This document shows positions 41,990 through 50,997 of a stretch of 64,000 bases of DNA, in pieces. Each line of letters opens with the position of its first letter. Position 1 is the stretch's first letter. This DNA is from an uncultured Poribacteria bacterium. Lineage in GTDB: Bacteria > Poribacteria > WGA-4E > WGA-3G. The DNA is taken from contig OX639992.1 in NCBI GenBank assembly GCA_951828515.1, forward strand, positions 3,884,217 through 3,948,216, written 5' to 3'. Under the pieces are notes generated by a model. The model had not been told where the DNA came from. It made no database searches and worked only from the letters and a program-made list of their open reading frames with translations. The position numbers and the translations under genes were made by a program.

Positions 41990-42982
41990 TCAAGCTTTGT
42001 AAAATTCAACGGTTGCCCCTGCCATATCTTCGACCTTCTCTATTAATTCGTTCCGTTCGTCGTCGCCCATGCCTGTGAAGGTCTTGGCAATGTCAATTTT
42101 CTCTTGCATCTGCTTTGCGTTGTCTGGACCGGTAACGAGTGTACTCACTGGCAATGACCAAACGAACCGAATCGCTTCGGAGACACTGACACGATTTGGA
42201 ACAACTTTCGGATTCGTACCGTGTTTACCGTGCTGTGAACCCCCGAAGAAACCACCGTTTGCTAACGCTTTCATTCCAATCACGCCAATGTTTCGCTCAA
42301 CGAGCGTCGGCACCACTCTCTCAATGAAACTTTCGTAACTGACGTCAACGAGATTCATTGATAATTGACACGTGTCAAAAATATCGGTCTGCTCAAGGAC
42401 GCGTTCATGCGCGGCTGGACTTGAATGTCCAGTGAACCCGATATAGCGGGTTTTGCCGGTCGCCTTTGCTTCTAACATAACGTCCAGAATGCCGTTATCA
42501 ATCCGTTCATCAACATCTGCCGGATTCCGTACGGAGTGCATCTGCCAGAGGTCGAGTTGATCAGTATTCAAGCGTGTCAGTGAACCTTCAAGGTGTTCCC
42601 ATGCTTTCGTCGCGTTTGGTGCTGTTGTCTTCGTCATGAGAAACACATCATCGCGATATTTTGGAACAAGCAGTTTTCCGAGACGGCTCTCGCTCCCACC
42701 GGCTTGATAGGATTCAGCACTATCAAAGAAACGGACACCGCCCTCAAGTGCGGTCTCGATCGTTTTCTGAGCTTCCGCTTCGCTCATCTCTCCGATGTGC
42801 CACCCACCTACACCGAGCATCGTCACAGCCTCTCCGGTGCGTCCAAACTTCCGTGTCGGTAAAAGAGTACCCAACCCATCACTTACAGTCTCTTCTTCGC
42901 CACTCTCTGCACACGCGGATGACAAGAGAATGCCTGTTGTCAGACTTGCCATCGATTTTAGAAATGCACGTCGGTCAATCAT
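41990..42982 (-). CDS. Aldo/keto reductase with Tat-like signal
   Basis: A 330-residue protein. It begins MIDRRAFLKSMASLTTG, a twin-arginine motif before a hydrophobic stretch, then a lipobox-like SSACA. The body is an aldo/keto reductase: GVGGWHIGEM, FFDSAESYQAG (Asp-Tyr pair), LMTKTT (catalytic Lys), LWQMHSV with His, IGFTGHSSP and VWSLPVSTLVTG, completing the TIM-barrel order. It reduces carbonyl compounds with NADPH. Tat export of a folded reductase is common in planctomycete-like bacteria. Its substrate is unknown. It lies just upstream of the ASPIC/UnbV gene on the same strand, 37 bp apart. Confidence 0.88.
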   Translation of the reverse strand: MIDRRAFLKSMASLTTGILLSSACAESGEEETVSDGLGTLLPTRKFGRTGEAVTMLGVGGWHIGEMSEAEAQKTIETALEGGVRFFDSAESYQAGGSESRLGKLLVPKYRDDVFLMTKTTAPNATKAWEHLEGSLTRLNTDQLDLWQMHSVRNPADVDERIDNGILDVMLEAKATGKTRYIGFTGHSSPAAHERVLEQTDIFDTCQLSMNLVDVSYESFIERVVPTLVERNIGVIGMKALANGGFFGGSQHGKHGTNPKVVPNRVSVSEAIRFVWSLPVSTLVTGPDNAKQMQEKIDIAKTFTGMGDDERNELIEKVEDMAGATVEFYKA

Positions 42983-43323
42983 GGTTCTACCTCCATTAAT
43001 TTCCTGTACACATTCTAAATCAGTTCTGAATTTTTGTCAACTCTTTTTCAACTGGCAGTCAGCAATCAGCGGTCAGAAGAATAATTGTCAGTACGGGGCT
43101 GCGTCCCTTTCAGCCATCAGAACCCCTAAATCCCTTTATTCGTGGGACTTCAAGGGCGTTTTTGTTTGGGAGTTTCCCTCAGGAATCGGAGTTCGGTCCT
43201 ACAAAGAAATTGGATGTCTCTCCAATACCAGATTTTTTCCTTGATTTAAATAGCGTTGTGCGCTTTAATTAAGAGTCCGACACGGTATCAATTGATTTTA
43301 ATCTGTCATAATAGATACAAAAT
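42983..43323. other. Divergent intergenic region with dispersed repeat
   Basis: No gene. It contains GGAATCGGAGTTCGGTCCTAC at about 43183-43203, related to repeats near 1875 and 59560. The first half carries CAGTCAGCAATCAGCGGTCAG, a short reiterated sequence. Confidence 0.45.
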
Positions 43324-44067
43324 TTGAGGCATGAAAACGTTTTGCAGAAGACAATTCCCGATAAACTTGTTGTGCTAACCTTCGACGATGGGTGCAAATC
43401 ACAGGCGACTTTCGCCGCCCCGGTTCTCAAGGCTTATGGCTTTGGTGCAACCTTCTATATCACTGAAGGACTCAACTTTCTCACGAATAAAGATGCCTAT
43501 ATGACGTGGGAGGAAGTACGAGGACTACACGACGATGGTTTCGAGATTGGTAATCACACGCGCCATCACCGAAACGTCACGCAGCAACCCGCCGAGGAAC
43601 TCAGCGCGGATTTAGTGCATATTGACGCATGTTGTGAGACTTACGGGATTTCAAAACCGACAACGTTTTGTTACCCGGGTTATAGCCATGGGGAAGCGGC
43701 TGTCGAAGTGCTCGCTGAACACGGTTTTCATTTTGCCCGACGCGGCGTTGATCCAGAGTTCCCTTACAGCGGAGAAGGCGACCGCGGACCTGCTTACGAT
43801 CCAACCTTGCATCATCCCCTCTTGGTTCCGACGACAGGAGCCTCCGGTCCCAATTGGAATTTTGACGACTTCATGTGGGCACTCGCCCAAGCAAAAGATG
43901 GAAATATCACGATCCTTACGTTCCACGGTGTGCCGGATATTGAGCATCCGTGGGTTCATACAGAGCCAAAGCAATTTGAAGATTATATGGCGTATCTCTA
44001 TGAAAACGATTATAAAGTTATCGCACTCCGAGACCTCGTGGATTATGTAAATCCACATTCTCTGTAA
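43324..44067 (+). CDS. NodB-type polysaccharide deacetylase
   Basis: A 247-residue protein from the TTG at 43324, the first start in frame; another TTG is at 43342. No ATG is available and no strong ribosome site is seen, so the start is uncertain. Motifs: VVLTFDDGCKSQ (catalytic Asp pair), FEIGNHTRHHRN (zinc His pair), FCYPGYSHG, and LTFHGVPD near the end. These form the NodB/CE4 deacetylase core. It would remove acetyl groups from a polysaccharide amino sugar such as chitin or peptidoglycan. No signal peptide is visible, so it may be cytoplasmic or the true start may be further upstream. Confidence 0.85.
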   Translation: MRHENVLQKTIPDKLVVLTFDDGCKSQATFAAPVLKAYGFGATFYITEGLNFLTNKDAYMTWEEVRGLHDDGFEIGNHTRHHRNVTQQPAEELSADLVHIDACCETYGISKPTTFCYPGYSHGEAAVEVLAEHGFHFARRGVDPEFPYSGEGDRGPAYDPTLHHPLLVPTTGASGPNWNFDDFMWALAQAKDGNITILTFHGVPDIEHPWVHTEPKQFEDYMAYLYENDYKVIALRDLVDYVNPHSL

Positions 44068-44155
44068 GGAGTTACGCAATTGACCGGTACAAACGAATGG
44101 AGATAAAAGATACAGCGGGTTTGTGTTGTAAGCCTGCCTGCTCACTTTATAAACT

Positions 44156-44689
44156 ATGCTTAGAGAATTTACAAATAGCCTGACCCGATGGGATACGTTA
44201 CTGTTTAACCGTATTTTTGGTTGGGGTGATAAAAGAATTCTGAATTGCTCATTTCGCGTCATCTCTTGGAGTGCTAACGGGTGTCTATATCCATTTCTGG
44301 TATTATACGTGCACATGACGTTAGGTTCAACCACCAGCAAGCCGCTCCTTCTATCAGCGATACTTGCGTTTCCGCTTGAAAGACTCCTATATCACTTTCT
44401 CAAACAGTCAATGAAGCGCGACCGACCCTATGAGCGGATTGTCGATGTCCAATTTCGGGTGCGTCCACCGGATCGTTTTAGTTTTCCATCCGGACACACT
44501 GCCTCTGCTTTTCTGATGGTGGTATTGTTATCGAATACCTTTCCAACTTTACAAATTCCGACACTTTGTTGGGGAACTATGGTCGGTGTTGCGCGCGTAT
44601 ATCTCGGTGTCCACTATCCGACGGATGTGCTCGCCGGGGCACTCCTTGGGATATTTGCAGGGCAGATGGGTATGTGGTTTATGATGTAG
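44156..44689 (+). CDS. PAP2-family membrane phosphatase
   Basis: A 177-residue membrane protein with about five helices. The three conserved motifs of the PAP2/BacA-independent phosphatase family are present: KQSMKRDRP (Lys and Arg-Pro), FPSGHTASAF, and ARVYLGVHYPTDV with the catalytic His. Members dephosphorylate undecaprenyl pyrophosphate, phosphatidic acid or phosphatidylglycerol phosphate at the membrane. The length suits an undecaprenyl-pyrophosphate phosphatase-like enzyme. It is downstream of the polysaccharide deacetylase by about 90 bp, which fits an envelope polysaccharide function. Confidence 0.88.
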   Translation: MLREFTNSLTRWDTLLFNRIFGWGDKRILNCSFRVISWSANGCLYPFLVLYVHMTLGSTTSKPLLLSAILAFPLERLLYHFLKQSMKRDRPYERIVDVQFRVRPPDRFSFPSGHTASAFLMVVLLSNTFPTLQIPTLCWGTMVGVARVYLGVHYPTDVLAGALLGIFAGQMGMWFMM

Positions 44690-45061
44690 AAGGTGGGTTC
44701 GGAAGTGCATACACACCCACCGCCCCTTTATAATCTCACCGGTCTTGGCGAGTCTCACGAGTTCATGGATCTCTGGGCGGCGTGCCGACGATCCAGATAA
44801 CATCTGCGGCTTCAATAATGGTGTCAATTCCTGTCATTTTTCCTCTAAGCTGTGTTTACCATTTTTTTTAGATTATGCAAGATTTTCACGAAAAAGAGGT
44901 ATCTTTAAAATGTAGATACGTGGTAGTCTAAATCTAACCATCCAGTCATACCTGTTCGGTTAACACGTTATTGTCCTGCAAATCATTCTTTTTCCAACGC
45001 GGAATGTTTTCCTTGCTTGACTAATCTTGTTTGAGAAAACTTTCGGGAAGGGAGTTGTGGC
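44690..45061. other. Intergenic region with possible gene remnant
   Basis: On the minus strand from ATG 44836-44838 a frame reads TGIDTIIEAADVIWIVGTPP and soon hits a stop; a second frame continues IHELVRLAKTGEIIKGR. This looks like a frameshifted relic of a gene I do not recognise, roughly 44715-44838. The 38-bp motif lies at 44871-44910 on the plus strand, about 150 bp before the radical SAM gene. Confidence 0.4.
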
Positions 45062-46612
45062 ATGCGAAAACTCAAAATTGGTGTTATAGATCTTGTTGCT
45101 AAAGGGCCGACGCGAAATCTGTGGGCACGGACGATGCACGCGAATCTGGCAAGCATCATGCCTCAAACTATCGCCGTATGGTGCGAAGAAGAGGGGCATG
45201 ATGTCACCTTCGTCTGTTATACGGGTCTTGAAAATCCCATTGAGGAATTCCCCGAAACGCTGGACCTCGTTGTGATAGGGACGTTCTCGCAGGGAGCACA
45301 ACTGGCATACGCCTTGAGCAATCTCTTTCGATCCAGAGGGGCAGTCACTGTACTTGGGGGACCTCATGCCCGGTGCTACCCTCAAGATGCGCAGAAGTAT
45401 TTCGATTACGTTCTCGGTTTCACGGGCAAAGATGTCATCAGAGACCTTTTGCACGATTGTTCTCCCCATCGCCCGATCGGCGTTCACCTCTCGGCAAATG
45501 GTCAACCGATGACACTCCCCAGTGTGCAAGAGCGTTGGAAATTTATAGAACTCAGCCATCGTAAAGCCCCCTGGATTAAAGTGGTTCCGATGCTCGGTAG
45601 CATGGGGTGTCCATACACGTGTAGTTTTTGTATCGATTCGGTTGTTCCGTATCAACCTCTGGAATTTGACGTTATGAAGGCAGATTTGCGTTTCCTCTTA
45701 GGAAAGTTTAAACGCCCAATTGTCGGTTGGCACGATCCCAACTTCGGTATCCGATTCGATGATTACCTGTCTGCGATCGAAGACGCAGTGCCCCCTGATA
45801 GCGTAGACTTCATCGCCGAGAGCAGTTTGTCAATCCTCTCGGAACCGCACATGAAACGGCTGAAGCGAAACGGGTTTAAGATGATGTTGCCCGGGATTGA
45901 GTCGTGGCAAGACTTCGGGAACAAATCGAAAACAGGGAAACATAGCGGTATCGACAAAGTCCAACAGATCTCAGAGCAGGTGAACATGATTCTGAGATAC
46001 GTGCCGTACGTCCAAACCAACTTCGTGTTCGGACTCGATATTGACGAAGGGACAGAACCCTTTGGACTCACGAAACACTTCCTTGATATAACCCCGGGTG
46101 CCTATCCTGCTTATTTGTTATTGACAGCATACGGGCAGGCAGCACCCTTGAACCTTGAATATCAACGAGAGGGACGTGTCCTCCCTATTCCGTTTTACTT
46201 TCTTGACAGCAAGCGTGGGATGAATATGAAGCCGAAGAACTATACGTGGGAGACCTTTTACGATAATGTCATTGATCTGATTAAACATAATATTTCATGG
46301 CAATCCCTCTTTAACGGTTACAAGGCGATTCCCCATTCCACCGCCCGGTGGCTGAACGTTATCCGGGTTTTGCCATGGTTTGAGCAGCTCAAGTACTACC
46401 GTGAAATACGGAGACGGTTGGATGTAGATCCACAGTTCCGACCTTTTCTTGAGGGGGAAACCACAGAAATTCCACAGTTCTATGTGGAGCGGATACGGAA
46501 GAGCTTGGGGACGTTATGGGAGTGGCTTCCGGAGGGAGCATTGTATCATGACCCGAACGCCTATCTCAAGTCAGAAGAGAATTCGTTAACGCAGTTGGAG
46601 AAGTCGCCTTGA
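45062..46612 (+). CDS. B12-binding-domain radical SAM protein
   Basis: A 516-residue protein with GGGAGTTG before the ATG. The N-terminal ~150 residues resemble the cobalamin-binding fold of this family (LDLVVIGTFSQGAQLAYALS, VLGGPHARCYPQD). The radical SAM domain follows with MLGSMGCPYTCSFCIDS, giving the CX3CX2C iron-sulfur motif, and then MMLPGIESWQDFGNKS typical of HemN/Elp3-like barrels. Members use a 5'-deoxyadenosyl radical, often with methylcobalamin, for methyl transfer or ring reactions on lipids or secondary metabolites. The C-terminal ~150 residues are not recognised. No partner enzyme lies adjacent. Confidence 0.87.
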   Translation: MRKLKIGVIDLVAKGPTRNLWARTMHANLASIMPQTIAVWCEEEGHDVTFVCYTGLENPIEEFPETLDLVVIGTFSQGAQLAYALSNLFRSRGAVTVLGGPHARCYPQDAQKYFDYVLGFTGKDVIRDLLHDCSPHRPIGVHLSANGQPMTLPSVQERWKFIELSHRKAPWIKVVPMLGSMGCPYTCSFCIDSVVPYQPLEFDVMKADLRFLLGKFKRPIVGWHDPNFGIRFDDYLSAIEDAVPPDSVDFIAESSLSILSEPHMKRLKRNGFKMMLPGIESWQDFGNKSKTGKHSGIDKVQQISEQVNMILRYVPYVQTNFVFGLDIDEGTEPFGLTKHFLDITPGAYPAYLLLTAYGQAAPLNLEYQREGRVLPIPFYFLDSKRGMNMKPKNYTWETFYDNVIDLIKHNISWQSLFNGYKAIPHSTARWLNVIRVLPWFEQLKYYREIRRRLDVDPQFRPFLEGETTEIPQFYVERIRKSLGTLWEWLPEGALYHDPNAYLKSEENSLTQLEKSP

Positions 46613-46709
46613 ACGACGATGATACGTTTGATAAGGCGGATACTTTTCTGGTAAATTCCGTGCGGGTGTTAGAACTAACGATATGCTGTGAGATAATTGT
46701 CAGTGGGCA

Positions 46710-46745
46710 GTAGGCGAGGTTTCCCAGCCTCGCCTACCAATTTTT
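46710..46745 (+). terminator. Rho-independent terminator
   Basis: A 10-bp perfect stem GTAGGCGAGG (46710-46719) / CCTCGCCTAC (46728-46737) with an 8-base loop, then CAATTTTTAA. It lies between convergent genes after the radical SAM gene. Confidence 0.8.
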
Positions 46746-46759
46746 AATCCACGTTTTCG

Positions 46760-48166
46760 CTAAAAAGGCGTGTCGCTTGTTGTCAGAGCACACCAGCGCG
46801 AAATAAAGAGGTAATTGAAGAGCGCGTCCTGTGCCTCCGGAGTTTGAATCTGCTTCAGTGCCAAAGCGGCGTGGAAGCGGACATACCGGTCCTCATCTTC
46901 CAACTGTGTGATAAGCGTAGAAACTGCCGGTTCAGCGGGTGCGCCCAATTTTGCTAAAGAGCGAGCGGCGTTATCACGGACCGCATAATGCTCATCCTGC
47001 AATCCAGCAGTCAAGACCTGTACCGTCTCGGATAAATCCATATCCTCGGACACCAACTGTCCAATAAGACCGAGTCCCTCTGCTGCGTGTCGTCGGACCC
47101 GTTCGTCAGGATCCTGTGCGGCACGTGTCAACGCAGGGAGTGCTTCCTGTGCGCCCTTCCCCATATCCGCCAAGGCAAATGCTGCGCTTGCCCGAATAGC
47201 ATTGTCTGTTGCTTGCAATGCGTCAATGAGCGTTGGAACAGCGGGTGCGCCGGTAAGGCTTAGAGCGTATCCAGCATATTCACGGATAGCATCAGATGTG
47301 CAATGCAACGCTTGATTCAGGGCAGGCACAGCAGCAGCACCGACTCTCCCTAAGCGATACGCCGCATTTAGCCTCTCTTTTTCGTTATCGCTATCCAAGG
47401 TTTCAATGAGGGTATCCACCTGAGTACGAGAAACGCCATTGCTTGTCCCATTCTGTTTCCCGTTATACCAGTCCCACATCGATTCCCACAATTCTGGATG
47501 CTCGGATTCTTTGCCGTTGCCGAGGGATGACCAGTCATCGGTATCATTCTTCCATAAAGGTGCTTGTGGTTCATCGAGTCGGATGAAGAGGAACTTCAAC
47601 ATATACCGCTTTTTGTCACTCAGATTCGGCATTGCGCGATGCCATAAATCATAATGGACAATCGTCACAGTCCCTGCTTCACCGGTGAGTGCGATTTCGG
47701 GTTGTTCGTGTGCGCTCTCACCCGTCTCGTAATATTGGGATCCGGGCAGGACGGCGGTGGGTCCCATATCTTCGGTGACATCCTGAGGGTAATAGAATGC
47801 CATCGTCCAACGACATCGGTGTCGACGGATCTGTTCATCTCCTGCGTAGCTATCTTTATGAAAATTCTGACCTTTACTGCCCTGTTGGTTGAAATGGCAG
47901 TATCGGTGTGGATGCATGACGTAGTCTGAACCGAGCACGCTTTGCATCGCACCGTGAACAACAGGCTGATCAAAAACCTCTTGGATTTCAGGGATAGTTG
48001 GCAGTAGATTATTCCCCAAATTCCCAGTTTCCTCAAACATTGAGTCCAACTGTTGACAAATTTTCTCATGGAAACTCGATGAGAAATCAGTTTTCACCTT
48101 GACGTATCCGTTGGTGATGAAATCCCGCATCTCTTCATCGGTGAGTTGCAGTGCTGGTCTGTTCAT
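46760..48166 (-). CDS. PhyH dioxygenase with C-terminal HEAT repeats (copy 2)
   Basis: A 468-residue protein. The ATG at 48164-48166 has GGAG upstream; 13 further codons upstream are unlikely. Residues about 1-235 are a PhyH dioxygenase: LTDEEMRDFITNGYVKV, NFHKDSYAGDEQIRRHR with the His-x-Asp metal pair, TAVLPGSQYYETG, and LWHRAMPNLSDKKRYMLKF with the distal His and Arg. The C-terminal half (about 260-450) consists of HEAT/PBS-lyase repeats (IREYAGYALSLTGAPAVPTLIDALQ and similar units). The repeats may recruit a protein substrate. It is a tandem duplicate of the gene at 48272, about 105 bp apart, on the same strand. Confidence 0.88.
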   Translation of the reverse strand: MNRPALQLTDEEMRDFITNGYVKVKTDFSSSFHEKICQQLDSMFEETGNLGNNLLPTIPEIQEVFDQPVVHGAMQSVLGSDYVMHPHRYCHFNQQGSKGQNFHKDSYAGDEQIRRHRCRWTMAFYYPQDVTEDMGPTAVLPGSQYYETGESAHEQPEIALTGEAGTVTIVHYDLWHRAMPNLSDKKRYMLKFLFIRLDEPQAPLWKNDTDDWSSLGNGKESEHPELWESMWDWYNGKQNGTSNGVSRTQVDTLIETLDSDNEKERLNAAYRLGRVGAAAVPALNQALHCTSDAIREYAGYALSLTGAPAVPTLIDALQATDNAIRASAAFALADMGKGAQEALPALTRAAQDPDERVRRHAAEGLGLIGQLVSEDMDLSETVQVLTAGLQDEHYAVRDNAARSLAKLGAPAEPAVSTLITQLEDEDRYVRFHAALALKQIQTPEAQDALFNYLFISRWCALTTSDTPF

Positions 48167-48271
48167 TTCGCGCGTTCTCCTGTATTTCATGAGACAGAAA
48201 ATCAAATTCCATTTCTACTGATAGTCAGTTTCAGTGCTTTGTACCGAGCGCGCTTAGAATAAAGATGCTCT

Positions 48272-49678
48272 CTAATACGGCGTTCCACGTGTTGTTAGGG
48301 CACACCACCGCGAAGCGAACAGGTGATTGAAGAGCGCGTTCTGTGCTTCGGGGGTCTGAATCTGCTTCAGTGCCAAAGCGGCATGGAAACGGACATATCG
48401 GTTCTCGTCTTCAAGTTGTGCGACAAGGGTTGGAATTGCGGGTTCAGCAAGGGTGCCCAATTTCGCTAAAGAGCGAGCGGCGTTATCACGAACCGCATAA
48501 TGCTCATCCTGCAATCGGGTTGTCAATACCTGTACCGTCTCGGATAAATCCATGTTTTCAGAAACCTGTTGTCCGATGAGTCCCAACCCTTCTATGGCGT
48601 TTCGTCGGACACGTTCGTCGGGATCCTGTACGGCACGCGTCAACGCTGGTATCGCCTCCTGTGCGGTTTTCCCCATATCCGCCAAGGCAAATGCTGCGCT
48701 TGCCCGCACCGAATCATCAGTCGCCTGCAGCGCGTCAATGAGCGTCGGAATCGCGGATGCGCCGGTGAGGCTTAAAGCGTATCCCGCATACTCGCGGATA
48801 ACATCAGATCGACTATACAACGCTTGCTTCAAGACAGACACGGCAGTCGTACCAACCCGCCCCATGCGATACGCGGCATTTAACCTCTCTCTCTCATTAT
48901 CACTGTTCAAGGCTTCGATGAGGGTATCGATCTCAGTACGTGAAACACCGTTGGCAGCCCCGTTCTGTTTTCCGCTATACCAGTCCCATAGTGATTCCCA
49001 TAATTCCGGATGTTCGGATGTTTCTTCATTGCCGAGAGTGTGCCAGTCAGCAGTATCGCTTTTCCATGCGGGTGTTTGTGGCTCACCGAGTCGGATAAAG
49101 AGAAACTTCAACATGTAGCGTTTCTTATCACTCAGATTCGGCATTGCGCGATGCCATAAGTCGTAGTGGACAATGGTCACAGTCCCTGCTTCGCCAGTGA
49201 GTGCGAGATCAGGCTGTTGGTGTGCGCTTTCGCCCGTCTCGTAATACTGAGATCCGGGTAACACAGCGGTGGATCCCATATTTTCGGTGACATCCTGCGG
49301 ATAGTAGAACGCCATCGTCCAACGACATCGGTGGCGTCGGATCTGCTCGTCCCCTTCATAACTATCTTTATGAAAATTCTGACCTTCGCTGCCCTGTTGG
49401 TTGAAATGGCAGTATCGGTGTGAGTGCATCGCGTAATCTTCACCGAGCACGCTTTGCATCGCGCCATGAACGACAGGATGATCAAAGACCTCCTGAATTT
49501 CAGGGATGAGGGGTAGGACATTGTTGCCCAAATTACCTGTCCCTTCAAACATTTCGTCGAGTTGTTGGTAAACGTTCTCGTGAAAACTCGGCGGGAAATC
49601 GACTTTTACCTTGACGTACCCGTTGATGATGAAATCCCGCATTTCTTCATCGGTGAGTTTTAGTGCGTGGTTGCTCAT
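48272..49678 (-). CDS. PhyH dioxygenase with C-terminal HEAT repeats (copy 1)
   Basis: A 468-residue protein with GAGGAGG before the ATG. It is almost colinear with the gene at 46760, clearly a recent tandem duplicate. Iron ligands are visible in NFHKDSYEGDEQ (His and Asp) and LWHRAMPN (His), and the Arg is in KKRYMLKFLF. HEAT/PBS repeats fill the C-terminal half. It is a 2-oxoglutarate- and Fe(II)-dependent oxygenase by family; the substrate is unknown. The sugar ABC importer genes lie upstream on the same strand. The gap of about 100 bp to the permease gene holds only the ribosome-binding site. Confidence 0.88.
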   Translation of the reverse strand: MSNHALKLTDEEMRDFIINGYVKVKVDFPPSFHENVYQQLDEMFEGTGNLGNNVLPLIPEIQEVFDHPVVHGAMQSVLGEDYAMHSHRYCHFNQQGSEGQNFHKDSYEGDEQIRRHRCRWTMAFYYPQDVTENMGSTAVLPGSQYYETGESAHQQPDLALTGEAGTVTIVHYDLWHRAMPNLSDKKRYMLKFLFIRLGEPQTPAWKSDTADWHTLGNEETSEHPELWESLWDWYSGKQNGAANGVSRTEIDTLIEALNSDNERERLNAAYRMGRVGTTAVSVLKQALYSRSDVIREYAGYALSLTGASAIPTLIDALQATDDSVRASAAFALADMGKTAQEAIPALTRAVQDPDERVRRNAIEGLGLIGQQVSENMDLSETVQVLTTRLQDEHYAVRDNAARSLAKLGTLAEPAIPTLVAQLEDENRYVRFHAALALKQIQTPEAQNALFNHLFASRWCALTTRGTPY

Positions 49679-49779
49679 TTCGCGTGCCCTCCTCTATTTC
49701 TTCCGATAAGTATAACAGAAATCGATCGTGGAAGTCAAATTCTATTAGGAGCATTCGGTTGTCAGAATTCAGAACAGTC

Positions 49780-50997
49780 TTACTTCTTCACGGCACCGAA
49801 TGTGACACCGCGTAGCAGATGGCTCCGCATCAGGAAGGTGAAAACGGCAACGGGTAGGAGGAACACAAAGGTTCCCGCAGCGATTTTCCCCCAATCCATA
49901 CCGGTGGAACCGGTCGCGCTCGTAATTGAGGGGGGTGCGGTCACGGCTCTACCGCCGACCTCTGTGAGGACCAAGGCGAAAGCGAACTCGTTCCACGCTG
50001 TAATGAGGCAGAACACAGCAGTCGCAGCAATACCTGTGACAGACTGCGGCAAAATGACCTTTAGGAAAGTTTGGAATCGCGAGTAGCCATCAACAAGCGC
50101 GGCATCCTCATACTCCTTCGGAATTTCATCAATGAAGCCCTTCATGAGCCATACCGCAAATGAAACATTAAAGGTGGTATAGAGCAAAATCAATCCAAAG
50201 TGCGTATCACGTAACCCAAGTGCGCTATACATCAGATAGATTGGGATAACAACGACGACAGGCGGGAGCATTCGTGTGCTGAGGATAAAAAAGAGTAGAT
50301 CGTCCTTTCCGGCGATGTCGAATCGAGAGAAAGCGTAAGCCGCAAGTGTTCCAAGTCCTACAGCAAGGATCGTGCTACCACCACCGATGATAATGCTATT
50401 GAGCAGTTGGTAAAAATACTTGGATCCACCGTTTGCCAAGACAGCGCAGATCGCTACTGTTCCAAAAATGCTTGGCAACACAAAGGTAAGTCGCTGTTTT
50501 TTTAGAGTTTGCGATGTCAGCCCTCCCGTTTTCCTCCATGGGGCAATCAGAAGATACGCTATAATTGTGCAAACGATGAGTAGCAGGAAGTTGAAACGGG
50601 CATCGGTCTGGAGGCGGCTCTGCATCGGCGGCAAGCTCAGGAAACTATAGAGACACGTTAAAACGAAAACACTGTTCCAGATTAAGCCGAGGTTTCGGAG
50701 GGATAAGGCGCGAGGTAATCTCACATTAAATAGGGAGAAGAAACCGAACAGCAATAATCCGACAAGCACCTCTCCTAAGAACAGATATGTTACATCTGCC
50801 ACACCTTCTGGTGGCATCAACTTCTGGTAGTTCTCTAACGATATATCAAAAACAAATTTCGGAAGTCTTGTGGTAATGTCTGAGAGTCTCTTCAGAGAGG
50901 TCGCCAAAATCCAGTAAATCGGAGTGATATAGACGATCACAGCGATGGCAACAAACGCTAATATGAGATAGTGAACAAAGTTTTTCCGGCTCCCCAT
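49780..50997 (-). CDS. Sugar ABC transporter permease (MalG-type)
   Basis: A 405-residue inner-membrane permease, longer than the usual 270-300 because of an extra helical block (about residues 75-175) between the first helix and the BPD_transp_1 domain. The EAA loop is EYEDAALVDGYSRFQTFLKVILP, which contacts the ATPase subunit. Six or more helices are visible. It overlaps the stop/start of the MalF-type permease by one base at 50997. Together with the binding protein at 52100 it imports an oligosaccharide or sugar alcohol. The ATPase gene is not in this window and may be shared with other systems. Confidence 0.89.
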   Translation of the reverse strand: MGSRKNFVHYLILAFVAIAVIVYITPIYWILATSLKRLSDITTRLPKFVFDISLENYQKLMPPEGVADVTYLFLGEVLVGLLLFGFFSLFNVRLPRALSLRNLGLIWNSVFVLTCLYSFLSLPPMQSRLQTDARFNFLLLIVCTIIAYLLIAPWRKTGGLTSQTLKKQRLTFVLPSIFGTVAICAVLANGGSKYFYQLLNSIIIGGGSTILAVGLGTLAAYAFSRFDIAGKDDLLFFILSTRMLPPVVVVIPIYLMYSALGLRDTHFGLILLYTTFNVSFAVWLMKGFIDEIPKEYEDAALVDGYSRFQTFLKVILPQSVTGIAATAVFCLITAWNEFAFALVLTEVGGRAVTAPPSITSATGSTGMDWGKIAAGTFVFLLPVAVFTFLMRSHLLRGVTFGAVKK

